From Prosthecobacter debontii (GTDB taxonomy: Bacteria > Verrucomicrobiota > Verrucomicrobiia > Verrucomicrobiales > Verrucomicrobiaceae): 64,000 nucleotides of DNA. Shown piece after piece: positions 1 through 7,459 of this stretch; the first letter of the stretch is position 1, and each line of letters opens with the position of its first letter. The notes under the pieces were generated by a model. The model saw nothing but the letters and a program-made list of their open reading frames with translations, was not told where the DNA came from and did not search any database. The DNA lies in NCBI GenBank assembly GCA_945860295.1, contig CAMAQH010000006.1, positions 62,001 through 126,000 on the forward strand. The letters run 5' to 3'. The position numbers were made by a program, and so were the translations under genes.

Positions 1-332
1 GCGACCTCCGCCCCGCCGATCCAGCGGCGCACGGATTCATAGATGATGAAGACCGCTGCAAGCACGATGAGTCCGCCTTCAACACCGGCTGAGAAAAAGG
101 AAATCTTGCTGTGGCCATAGCGGTGATCTTCATCGGCTGGCTGCCCGGCTAACCAAAGGCTGTAAGTGGCAAAGATGACGGCGGCGACGTGAACGACGGA
201 CTCGGCGGCATCACCCAGAATGGCCGCTGAGCCGGTGAGCAGATACGCGCCCATTTTGAGCACGAGCATGACAAAGCCCGTGATCAAAGAGAGTCGCATC
301 GCTGACGAGGCGCTGGCGGATGCGGAGTTCAT
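1..332 (-). CDS. Cation diffusion facilitator (CDF) efflux transporter, N-terminal part
   Basis: Only the first 110 codons are in the window; the gene runs off the left edge. The translation opens MNSASASASSAMRLSLITGF and shows the first membrane segments of a cation diffusion facilitator: a helix at about residues 15-35, then GDAAESVVH, which aligns with the D-A-x-H-S-x-x-D metal-ligand stretch of TM2, then a loop EDHRYGHSK (the HxxGH-type motif of the family). CDF proteins export Zn2+, Fe2+, Co2+ or Mn2+ in exchange for protons across the inner membrane. The ATG at 330-332 overlaps the stop of the upstream HAD gene (ATGA), so the two are probably translationally coupled. The TM2 ligands differ from the usual set (Glu for His, His for Asp), so metal preference cannot be guessed. 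Confidence 0.8.
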   Translation of the reverse strand, partial: MNSASASASSAMRLSLITGFVMLVLKMGAYLLTGSAAILGDAAESVVHVAAVIFATYSLWLAGQPADEDHRYGHSKISFFSAGVEGGLIVLAAVFIIYESVRRWIGGAEV

Positions 333-1018
333 GAAAGCAGCAGTTCACACACACGCTCTGTTTCTGCCAGGCTTTCCAAGCACTGCCAGGGCTGGTGAAT
401 GCGCAGCGCGTCGGCCTGGAAATGGCCTGTGCCAACCGCGAGGCAACGCGCGCCGATGGCATGGGCGCAGGAGATGTCCTTTGGCGTGTCGCCGATGACA
501 ATGACATCTGCCACGGTGTAGCTGCGACCGGTGGCTGCGGTCATGCGCTGCATGGCGACAGGGCCGAGAAGATTTCGGTCCTCGGCATCATCCCCAAAGG
601 CACCGTCCACAAAGCGTGAGCCGAGATCAAAGCGCGCGAGCTTCATCTCCGCGCCACGCCGTACATTGCCAGTGAGAAGGCCGATGTCTGCGCCGCCTGC
701 GGACTCCAGCATGGTTAAAAGCGACCCGATGCCTGGAAGGGTCTCGCCGATAAATAATTCGTCATGCAGTCGGCGGTGCAGGTGCCCGAGGTAGCAGCTC
801 AGATAGGCGGTGATCGCCGCTGCTTCATAAGCGTGCCCTACCTGGCCGAACAAACGACGCAGCACGCCGCCATCGGTGGCACCCGCGAGATCGAGAGGCG
901 GTAGTTCATGTCTGGCCACGCCAAATATTTCCTCAGCCGCATCTAGCAAAGAGGCACCACCAGCACCGCCTGTGTCGAGCAGGGTTCCATCAATATCGAA
1001 GAGTAAAAGTCGGGGCAT
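329..1018 (-). CDS. HAD-superfamily hydrolase, phosphoglycolate-phosphatase-like
   Basis: A 229-residue haloacid dehalogenase phosphatase. Motif I is FDIDGTLLD at residues 7-15 with the nucleophile Asp8 and the acid/base Asp10. Motif II is the LLTGN stretch near residue 115, and motif IV is GDTPKDISCA near residue 177. A helical cap lies between residues 15 and 85. The overall size and the GDTPxD signature fit the phosphoglycolate phosphatase/pyrophosphatase PpaX/Gph group, but the substrate cannot be read from the sequence. It is followed directly by the cation efflux gene with a 4-base ATGA overlap, which suggests one transcript. It is transcribed away from the AraC regulator at 1123. Confidence 0.85.
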   Translation of the reverse strand: MPRLLLFDIDGTLLDTGGAGGASLLDAAEEIFGVARHELPPLDLAGATDGGVLRRLFGQVGHAYEAAAITAYLSCYLGHLHRRLHDELFIGETLPGIGSLLTMLESAGGADIGLLTGNVRRGAEMKLARFDLGSRFVDGAFGDDAEDRNLLGPVAMQRMTAATGRSYTVADVIVIGDTPKDISCAHAIGARCLAVGTGHFQADALRIHQPWQCLESLAETERVCELLLS

Positions 1019-1122
1019 GGTGTTTGGAGCACCGCCATTAGCCTAAATTCAGCAATGAGGAACCACTGAATACACCGAATACACAGAAAAATTGAATCAG
1101 CATTCTGCGTTCGACATCGGTC

Positions 1123-2013
1123 ATGCTTTGTGGTGACATGTCGTATCCAATCATGAATACCTTGTTCCAGGAAACTACTTTTCTATCGAATCTATATGCC
1201 ACGCCAGCGGACTGGCAGCGGGACTTGTTTTATTCAGTCGTCAGAGGCGGGCATCTGCGTGCGGGATATGAGCACCGAATTCAGCGCGAGACTTATCCTG
1301 GGCATGAGCTGATTCTATGCATCGGTGGACGTGGCTGGGTTCAGGTCAATGGTAAGCGCCATGAAGTTGTCGGAGATGAGTTGGTGTGGGTGAACTGCCA
1401 CCATCCGCACGCCTATGGTGCGATCACCAATGAGCCTTGGGAACTGTATTGGATTCGTGTTGAAGGCAGGCCTCTGGAGAAAGTCGCCAAGTTATTGGAG
1501 ATACGTTCGCAGCCAGTGATTCGGAGTTTTGATGCGCGTCAGGCCACGCAGGAATTTGAACGAGTATTCCGTTACATGACAGGAAACCGCCCAAGTGATG
1601 CCGCGCTGGTGAATGCTGCTGTGACGGCGCTCATTGCCCTAGCTTTTGAGGCACGCCTTTCTGATCTCGACATTATACGTCCGGAGTTGCCGATGCCGGT
1701 GCAGAAGGCGCTGGAGAAGATGCGACTCTACTTTCATACCCCGATTCGTGTGATCGAACTCGCTCAACTCGCGGGCATGAGTGAGAGTCATTTTAGTCGC
1801 CAATTTAAAACCGCCATCGGCACTAGCCCGATTGATTGGCTGCGGCGTGAGCGAATCAATCAGGCGAAGCATCGTCTCATCGAGTCTGAAGACGCCATTA
1901 AGGAGGTCGCAAGGCAGGTAGGCTACAGCGATCAGTTTTTCTTCAGCAAGGATTTCAAAAAGATGACGAAGCTAACGCCAACTCAGTTCCGTGAACAAGA
2001 AAGGCAGCCCTGA
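1123..2013 (+). CDS. AraC-family transcriptional regulator
   Basis: A 296-residue regulator with an N-terminal cupin-like sensor domain (about residues 20-170, with the glycine-rich turn CIGGRGWVQVNG and a His-rich strand NCHHPHAYGA) and a C-terminal double helix-turn-helix (about 190-292). The first HTH reads VIELAQLAGMSESHFSRQFK, and the second includes IKEVARQVGYSDQFFFSKDF, followed by the family-typical LTPTQFRE. Members of this type usually sense a sugar or another small metabolite and switch on a nearby catabolic gene. No obvious target lies beside it; the closest sugar-related gene is the lone ABC permease at 5755. Starts at 1138 or 1153 are also possible because neither has a clear ribosome binding site. 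Confidence 0.88.
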   Translation: MLCGDMSYPIMNTLFQETTFLSNLYATPADWQRDLFYSVVRGGHLRAGYEHRIQRETYPGHELILCIGGRGWVQVNGKRHEVVGDELVWVNCHHPHAYGAITNEPWELYWIRVEGRPLEKVAKLLEIRSQPVIRSFDARQATQEFERVFRYMTGNRPSDAALVNAAVTALIALAFEARLSDLDIIRPELPMPVQKALEKMRLYFHTPIRVIELAQLAGMSESHFSRQFKTAIGTSPIDWLRRERINQAKHRLIESEDAIKEVARQVGYSDQFFFSKDFKKMTKLTPTQFREQERQP

Positions 2014-2027
2014 TCGGAGCTGCCTTT
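2000..2027. terminator. Bidirectional terminator-like hairpin between araC-type gene and infC
   Basis: A perfect 9-bp inverted repeat, AAAGGCAGC (2000-2008) and GCTGCCTTT (2019-2027), with a 10-base loop that contains the TGA stop of the AraC gene. It lies between two converging genes and has A/T-rich flanks on both arms, so it could end transcripts from either side. Confidence 0.6.
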
Positions 2028-2051
2028 CGTTTGCGGTGCGGAATTTTAAAC

Positions 2052-3080
2052 TTAAACCGACTTGGCTGCTGGTGGCGTGGATTCATCTACCGCCAGCGGC
2101 GATGATTCGGTAGCTTCTGGAGTTTGAGTAGGCTCAACCGCTGGAGTAGTCGCAACTTCTGGCGAAGCCACCGGCTCATGATGGTCGTCGTCGTGATGAT
2201 CTTCTTCGGAGTGAAGGTTCTCGCGTGGATCATGACCTTCTGCATGCAGAATATCTTTCTGATCGGTGACGCCTTTGAGGTGGGCACGGAACTTGCGATG
2301 GCGCTGACGCTCGGGAAGCGGGCTGATCTGCATGTTGATGTTACGACCAGCCATCTTGGGTTCTTGATCTGGATGACCCATGGTCAGCAAGTCGGCTTTG
2401 ATCCGAGCGGCCAAGGCGTGACCAAGTTCTTGATGCGCCATCTGACGACCACGGAACTGGAGTTGGAGGCGCACTTTGTGGCCTTCAGCGAGGAAGTCTT
2501 CAGCGTGGGTGATTTTGATTTTGTAGTCGTGCGGGTCGATGCCGATACGGAACTTCATCTCCTTCACCTTGCCGCCCTTTTGATGCTTGTGGGCTTCCTT
2601 CTTCTGCTTTTCCAGCGAGTACTTGTACTTGCCGTAATCAATGATTTTGCAAACCGGTGGGTCAGCCGTGGCGGCGACTTCAACTAAGTCCAGGCCGCGC
2701 TCGCGAGCCATGCGTAGAGCTACGGAGGTGACGAGCACGCCGTATTGCTGATGAGTGATGCCATCGACCACACGCACTTTCGGCGAACGGATTCGGTCAT
2801 TGATGCGTGTCTGGTCCACGTAGCGGCCATTGGGCGGCCTATGATTGCCCTGCCCGCTCATCGGCGGTCGGCTGCCACCCATGGGTGGTCGGTAGGCTCC
2901 CTGAGTGCCCGCTGGCCGTGGGCTGTTAGCCGCGCCGGTGGCACCTGCTGGGCGCTGAGCAGGCGTTGGTCCGCCAGTCCCACCTGCGGCAGGCGCAGGC
3001 TGTGAAGGTGGCGGAGTGCTGCCTTGATTTGGACGACCAGGGAATTGGCCGCTACTCAGATTATTGAATGGATTGCTTAT
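2052..3080 (-). CDS. infC: Translation initiation factor IF-3, ATA start, long N- and C-terminal extensions
   Basis: The IF-3 core is unmistakable: RINDRIRSPKVRVVD, DPPVCKIIDYGKYKY and FRGRQMAHQELG, covering about residues 88-268 of 342. The start is placed at ATA (3078-3080) because GGAGGT lies five bases upstream (3086-3091), the reading frame is open back to a TGA at 3117-3119, and no ATG, GTG or TTG lies between that stop and 3080. The first in-frame ATG, at 2882, has no ribosome binding site. Translation from ATA gives MSNPFNNLSSGQFPGRPNQG, then a Pro/Gly/Ala/Gln-rich tail before the core. IF-3 genes in many bacteria use rare starts (AUU in E. coli) so that IF-3 represses its own synthesis; that this applies here is inference. 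The C-terminus carries a His/Asp/Glu/Pro/Thr-rich tail of about 65 residues beyond the usual end. The usual rpmI-rplT neighbours are absent. Confidence 0.85.
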   Translation of the reverse strand: MSNPFNNLSSGQFPGRPNQGSTPPPSQPAPAAGGTGGPTPAQRPAGATGAANSPRPAGTQGAYRPPMGGSRPPMSGQGNHRPPNGRYVDQTRINDRIRSPKVRVVDGITHQQYGVLVTSVALRMARERGLDLVEVAATADPPVCKIIDYGKYKYSLEKQKKEAHKHQKGGKVKEMKFRIGIDPHDYKIKITHAEDFLAEGHKVRLQLQFRGRQMAHQELGHALAARIKADLLTMGHPDQEPKMAGRNINMQISPLPERQRHRKFRAHLKGVTDQKDILHAEGHDPRENLHSEEDHHDDDHHEPVASPEVATTPAVEPTQTPEATESSPLAVDESTPPAAKSV

Positions 3081-3120
3081 GGGGGACCTCCAGGTGGTTT
3101 GGGCTTCGGTAGAAGGTCAT
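3061..3120 (-). CDS. Possible upstream leader ORF overlapping the infC start
   Basis: A 19-codon ORF, MTFYRSPNHLEVPHKQSIQ, with ATG at 3118-3120 preceded by GAGAGGT at a good distance. It reads through the infC ribosome binding site and the ATA start in another frame and stops (TAA, 3061-3063) 15 bases past the ATA codon. It contains CCC-C immediately before ATA; a +1 slip there would join it to the infC frame. Whether it is translated is unknown. It could be a regulatory leader peptide, a coincidence, or the true N-terminus through frameshifting. Confidence 0.35.
   Translation of the reverse strand: MTFYRSPNHLEVPHKQSIQ
3086..3091 (-). promoter_or_regulatory. Ribosome binding site deciding the infC ATA start
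   Basis: GGAGGT on the minus strand, five bases before ATA. It is one of the strongest Shine-Dalgarno matches seen in this window, where most genes have weak or no such site. Confidence 0.7.
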
Positions 3121-3462
3121 GATTGACCTCTCGAAAATCGGACTCGCGTATGGCACAGGACAGTCAGGCATATCAGACCGTGCGGACTCGCGTTAGCATA
3201 GACGACTCATCCCTTTCCCGATCATGCGGGTTGGTGTGAGAAGAGAAAAATAAAGTCATGCAAAGAAAAATCGCGGTGTGGAAATCTTTGGCTTGATAGC
3301 TTGAAGTTCCGGCTGACAAAGCTGCCAGCTTTTCCACAACGCGACTTGTAACCACTTTCTTGGCTTCGGGCAAGATGATTTACCACAAAGTCTCGACTCA
3401 TTCGATGATTGAGAACTGCATTTTTCCTTTCAGTCGCGTATCATGCGCATCATTCTCTGATC
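3121..3462. other. Divergent intergenic region between infC and the protease gene
   Basis: About 340 bases with no convincing gene. It must hold the infC promoter (leftward) and the protease promoter (rightward), but I see no clear -35/-10 pair. A loose repeat, ACTCGCGTATGGCA and ACTCGCGTTAGCA, occurs at about 3143 and 3187. Confidence 0.4.
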
Positions 3463-5682
3463 ATGCGCACGTTCTATTATATAACCCTCACGGTCTTCGT
3501 TATGTCAGGCTCACTGGTTTCTGGCAAGACTACGAAGTCCAGCCCGGCGCTGAAGTCGGTGGAGCAAATCGCAGCCGAGGTGAAGCCTTCCGTGGTGAAG
3601 ATCTTGCAGGCGGGGCGCGCTGGGCTTGATGGTTTGGGCACGGGCTTTGTCGTGAGCAAGGATGGCCTGATCGCGACAAATCTGCATGTCATTGGTGAGG
3701 CTCGGCGATTGGAAGTGGAGATGAGTGATGGTACGAGGCATGAGGTGATAGAGATCAGTGCCACCGACTCACACTGGGATCTGGCGCTGCTACGGGTGGC
3801 GAGCGCTGAGCTGAAACCTTTGATCCTAGCAGATAGTGATGAGGTGAAGCAGGGCCAGTCAGTGGTGGCGATGGGCAATCCTGAAGGACTTGGTTTTAGC
3901 ATTGTGGACGGAGTGGTTTCAGAGTTCCCAGACATCGTCAATGAGGTGCCGATGATTCGTCTGGCGATGCCAATCGAACGAGGTAATAGCGGCGGGCCAT
4001 TGCTGGATCGCCAGGGACGTGTGCTGGGCCTCTTGACCATGAAATCGGCTGTCACGGCGAACCTCGGTTTTGCTATGCCGGTGAATGAATTGAAGCGACT
4101 GATCGAGAAGCCGAATCCTGTGCCGATGGCGCGCTGGCTAACCATCGGCGTGCTCAATCCACAGCTCTGGCAGCCATCACTCGGTGCGCGCTGGACACAG
4201 CATTCGGGCATCATTCAGAGCAGCACGATGGGGTCAGGTTTTGGCGGAAGAACGCTGTGTTTGTCAGGGGCTGCATTGCCTGAGGAAACGTACGAAGTGG
4301 CGGTGAATGTGAGGCTCGAAGACGAGTCGGGTGCTGCCGGGCTTGTCTTCAGCGCGCAGGATGACGATCATTATTACGGCTTCTATCCTTCCAACGGTAA
4401 GCTGCGTTTCACACGCTTTGAGGGGCCTGATGTGTACTCGTGGACGGTGCTCTCGGAATTTGCTTCAGAGGCCTATCGTTCCAGTCAGTGGAATCATCTG
4501 CGTGTCCGTGTGGAACCTGGAAAAATAACGGCCTGGGTGAATGCGCAGCGTGTGCTGGTGCATGAAGATACGGCGCTGCGCGGTGGCCGTGTGGGGTTGT
4601 GTCGCTTTCGTGCGCCGATGGCTGAGTATCGTGGTTTTCGATTGGGCGCTGATCTTGCTGAGAAACCAGTGCCTGAGGCGCTGGCGGGTACGATTGAAAA
4701 AGCTCTGGATCAGTTTTCTGCTAGCAGGGGTGCTCGCGAGCCGACGCTGGACACATTGCTGGATGATCCGTCAGCATCACGTCGCGTATTGACTGATCGT
4801 CGCCGAGAATTGGAGCGTCAAAGCGCAGCTCTGAAGGATCTGGAAAAGGATCTGCACCGGCGAAGCATCACGCGCGATTTATTGACTGAGCTGGCGAAAC
4901 CCGAGGACAACATCGACCTCATGAGAGCAGCCCTGTTACTGGCTCGGCATGACAATCCTGAGGTCGATGTGCCGCAATACTTGCAGCAGTTCACCCGCAT
5001 GGTGGATGAATTGAAGTCTTATCCCGAGATCGCAAAAGGCACCGCATCTGCCGTGAAGCGCCTGAACCGTTACCTCTTTGATGAAGGCGGCTATCATGGC
5101 AGCCGACATGATTACGAGAGTAAGGCCAATAGCTACGTCAGTGAGTTGCTAGATGATCGTGAAGGTCTGCCCATCACGCTTTCGGTGCTTTACCTCGAAC
5201 TGGCTGCGCGTTTAAACGTTCCTCAGGTGTATGGTGTGCCTTTGCCGGGTCGATTCATGGTTGGCTACAAAGATGGACCCGAGGGTGAACTGGTGCTGCT
5301 GGATGTTTTTAATAAAGCTAAAAAGCTCACGGTCGAGCAAGCGGCCATGGAACTCACGGAGCGTGGTGAACTGGACAAAGAATACCTCGAACCTGCGACG
5401 AAGCGCAGCATCATCCTGCGCATGCTACGCAATCTACTGAGTAGCACGATGGATCAGGAGACGGCGGTGAAAGAGACATTGCCGTATCTGGATCTCGTCG
5501 TCGCCGTCGAGCCTGAGTCATCTGTGGAAAGACTCACTCGCGCACAGATGAATCAGCGTCTCGGCGACAAGGCAGCAGCCCGCGCGGACGTGCAGTGGAT
5601 CATCGAGCACTTCCCTGAATCGGGTCCAGATGAACTGAGAGCCCAACTCGATCAATGGATGCAGGCGCTGAGGCAGGATTAA
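3463..5682 (+). CDS. Secreted trypsin-like serine protease fused to a LamG-like domain and a SirB1 transglutaminase-like domain
   Basis: A 739-residue exported protein. ATG 3463 gives a signal peptide (MRTFYYITLTVFVMSGSLVSG); an in-frame TTG at 3409 would add 18 residues. Residues 40-215 are an HtrA/DegP-type chymotrypsin fold with His75 (NLHVIG), Asp106 (WDLALL) and Ser176 (RGNSGGP). No PDZ domain follows. Instead, residues 240-400 look like a concanavalin/LamG or DUF1080-type sandwich (GLVFSAQDDDHYYGFYPS). Residues 500-650 are a SirB1/Transglut_core2 domain (YYESKA-like start, LPITLSVLYLELAARLNVP, GVPLPGRFMVGY), and the end resembles a TPR (LTRAQMNQRLGDKAAARADV). The protease likely acts in the periplasm; the combined role is not known. 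It stands alone between infC and the ABC permease. Confidence 0.8.
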   Translation: MRTFYYITLTVFVMSGSLVSGKTTKSSPALKSVEQIAAEVKPSVVKILQAGRAGLDGLGTGFVVSKDGLIATNLHVIGEARRLEVEMSDGTRHEVIEISATDSHWDLALLRVASAELKPLILADSDEVKQGQSVVAMGNPEGLGFSIVDGVVSEFPDIVNEVPMIRLAMPIERGNSGGPLLDRQGRVLGLLTMKSAVTANLGFAMPVNELKRLIEKPNPVPMARWLTIGVLNPQLWQPSLGARWTQHSGIIQSSTMGSGFGGRTLCLSGAALPEETYEVAVNVRLEDESGAAGLVFSAQDDDHYYGFYPSNGKLRFTRFEGPDVYSWTVLSEFASEAYRSSQWNHLRVRVEPGKITAWVNAQRVLVHEDTALRGGRVGLCRFRAPMAEYRGFRLGADLAEKPVPEALAGTIEKALDQFSASRGAREPTLDTLLDDPSASRRVLTDRRRELERQSAALKDLEKDLHRRSITRDLLTELAKPEDNIDLMRAALLLARHDNPEVDVPQYLQQFTRMVDELKSYPEIAKGTASAVKRLNRYLFDEGGYHGSRHDYESKANSYVSELLDDREGLPITLSVLYLELAARLNVPQVYGVPLPGRFMVGYKDGPEGELVLLDVFNKAKKLTVEQAAMELTERGELDKEYLEPATKRSIILRMLRNLLSSTMDQETAVKETLPYLDLVVAVEPESSVERLTRAQMNQRLGDKAAARADVQWIIEHFPESGPDELRAQLDQWMQALRQD

Positions 5683-5754
5683 AACTCATTGCGGCTTTCA
5701 GCATCTTTCTCCGTGACAAGGAGGCGTGTCTTTTGCTAAGCCTTGTCTCTGCCC

Positions 5755-6882
5755 ATGTCTCGCTCGTTTTCTCTCCGTGACTACTCCATCGCTTTCGCGT
5801 TGCTGGGGATATGTTTGTTCTTTGGGGTCGTGGAGCCGAAGTTTCTGGATTCTCGAAATCTATCGCTGCTGATGACGGAACTCTCAATCACGGCGACGCT
5901 GGCGATGGGCATGTTGCTCATCATCTTGCCTGGGCACATTGATTTATCAGTCGGTAGTGGACTGGCTTTGCTGAGTGGGATCGCCACGGTGCTGACAACG
6001 AAGGCCGGCCTTCCTGCACCGCTGTCTTTGAGTATCGGGCTGCTGGCCGGTCTCATCATCTGGTATGGCAAAGGCGTGTTGATCGTGAAGGAACGCATTC
6101 CGGCTTTCATCGTGACCTTGGCCGGCCTGTTGGTCTTTCGCGGACTGTTCTGGCTGGTGATCCAGAATCAAACCGTGCCTGTAGTGGCTGGTGGTCAGAC
6201 AAATTTATATTCCTTGATCAGCACTTGGTATCTACCGCCACTGGCAGGCTATGCTCTGGCTGCTGCAGTGATTGTTGCGCTCATCGTGGCGACGATCAAA
6301 GGGCGCCAGCAGCGGTTGTCGAATGGCTTTGAGGTGGAGTCAAAAGAGGCTTCGTTCTTACGCGTGTTCATCGCTACACAGGCGGCGCTGTTGTTCGTGA
6401 TCTTGACGAATCAATTTCGCGGTATCCCTTCGCCAGCGCTGATTTTTGCCGCCGTGGCTCTGATGGTTTATGTGCTAACTCAGCACACGCCTTTTGGTCG
6501 CTATCTCTATGCTATCGGTGGCAATGCAGAAGCGGCGCTGGTGTCTGGTGTGCCAGTCAGCCGCGTGGTGATCGGAGCGTTTGCCATTATGGGTGCGATC
6601 GTGGCGGTGACAGGTTTTATGCTGACCTCCTACACCGGAAACTCGACCACCGATCTCGGTGAATGGATGGAGCTTGATGCCGTAGCAGCGTGTGTGATTG
6701 GCGGCGTCAGTTTGCGCGGTGGCAGAGGGACGGTGCTCGGTGTGCTGGCTGGCGCGCTGATCATGGCGACGCTACTCAATGGCATGACGCTGATGGCTGT
6801 ATCACCCGAATACAAACTCTTGGTGCGCGGCAGCGTTCTGCTGGCTGCCGTGTGGATGGATGTGCGCCTGGGGCGTCAATAA
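5755..6882 (+). CDS. Monosaccharide ABC transporter permease (RbsC/XylH type), orphan
   Basis: A 375-residue hydrophobic protein with about ten membrane segments and the BPD_transp_2 signature of ribose/xylose permeases: LPGHIDLSVGSGLALLSG near residue 65, VTLAGLLVFRG near 115, YAIGGNAEAALVSGVPV near 255 and CVIGGVSLRGGRGTVLG near 320. It would form the membrane channel of a sugar importer together with an ATPase and a binding protein, but neither is present on either side. The pair must be encoded elsewhere or the gene is a leftover. ATG 5755 is chosen; a TTG at 5743 is possible. Its 3' end is overlapped on the other strand by the remains of a truncated haemoglobin gene. Confidence 0.88.
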   Translation: MSRSFSLRDYSIAFALLGICLFFGVVEPKFLDSRNLSLLMTELSITATLAMGMLLIILPGHIDLSVGSGLALLSGIATVLTTKAGLPAPLSLSIGLLAGLIIWYGKGVLIVKERIPAFIVTLAGLLVFRGLFWLVIQNQTVPVVAGGQTNLYSLISTWYLPPLAGYALAAAVIVALIVATIKGRQQRLSNGFEVESKEASFLRVFIATQAALLFVILTNQFRGIPSPALIFAAVALMVYVLTQHTPFGRYLYAIGGNAEAALVSGVPVSRVVIGAFAIMGAIVAVTGFMLTSYTGNSTTDLGEWMELDAVAACVIGGVSLRGGRGTVLGVLAGALIMATLLNGMTLMAVSPEYKLLVRGSVLLAAVWMDVRLGRQ

Positions 6883-7248
6883 GAATTGCTGAATCTCGTT
6901 CGTGCAGGTGTTGATGTCCTTTAATGACCGAGTCGGTATTAGCTTCATCCACTCCAATGTCTTTGAGCGTCTCAAAGAGATGTTCGACGAAATGAGCAAA
7001 TTGAACTTTGGTGATGCCGCGCCCGTGATGAAACTGACTTATGCTTCGTCCGGAGTATTCCGCAGGAGCAACGAGAGCCATGCCAAAGAACTGGGTCTGC
7101 ATGGCGCGGAGTCGCTCCATGGCCAGTCTTTGAGGAACGGGGCCAGCTTCAAATCTGCCAAGAAGCAGACGTAAAAGGCCTCGATTAGGCCATCAATCGC
7201 GGCTGCACCACCAAGCCAATCATTGAGGGAGGATTCAATTGCGCTCAT
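6802..7248 (-). pseudogene. Group I truncated haemoglobin, broken by two frameshifts
   Basis: Three pieces of one truncated haemoglobin can be read. Frame one (7248 to about 7125) gives LGGAAAIDGLIEAFY and KLAPFLKD. After a 1-base loss near 7122, a second frame gives PMERLRAMQTQFFGMAL, EYSGRSISQFHHGRGITKVQF (with the proximal His in HHGRGI) and FVEHLFETLKDIGVDEANTD. After a 1-base gain near 6920 the first frame returns with DINTCTNEIQQFLL. The shifts cancel, so the middle is still perfectly family-like, which suggests recent damage or sequencing error. The last frame has no early stop and runs into the 3' end of the permease gene. Truncated haemoglobins bind O2 or NO. Confidence 0.75.
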
Positions 7249-7356
7249 GAGGCCGAATCTATCTGTAGCCGTGCCAACTCACTTCATCTGCGTGTGCAAT
7301 CAGTGCGCCTCGACTGTCTGCGCCTAAGATCATTTTGTGCTGTCTCTGTTTGGGCG

Positions 7357-7391
7357 GTGATCAGACATGGATTCAGCGTGATCAGGCATGG
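7357..7391. promoter_or_regulatory. Tandem direct repeat upstream of the cytochrome gene, possible operator
   Basis: GTGATCAGACATGG (7357-7370) and GTGATCAGGCATGG (7378-7391) differ by one base and start 21 bp apart, two turns of the helix. They lie about 70 bp before the cytochrome gene at 7460. This spacing suits a dimeric regulator binding one face of the DNA. The protein is unknown. Confidence 0.4.
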
Positions 7392-7459
7392 TCTGCATGA
7401 ACGATTGTGCTGAATATCAGCGTTGATATGGCAAGCCACCGCAACCATTCCTACCCGCC

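Noticed and set aside
2124-2687. Plus-strand 187-codon frame inside infC
   Set aside because: It is antisense to the well-conserved IF-3 core and its translation has no family pattern.
3173-3373. Minus-strand 66-codon frame between infC and the protease gene
   Set aside because: No ribosome binding site or recognisable sequence; treated as intergenic.
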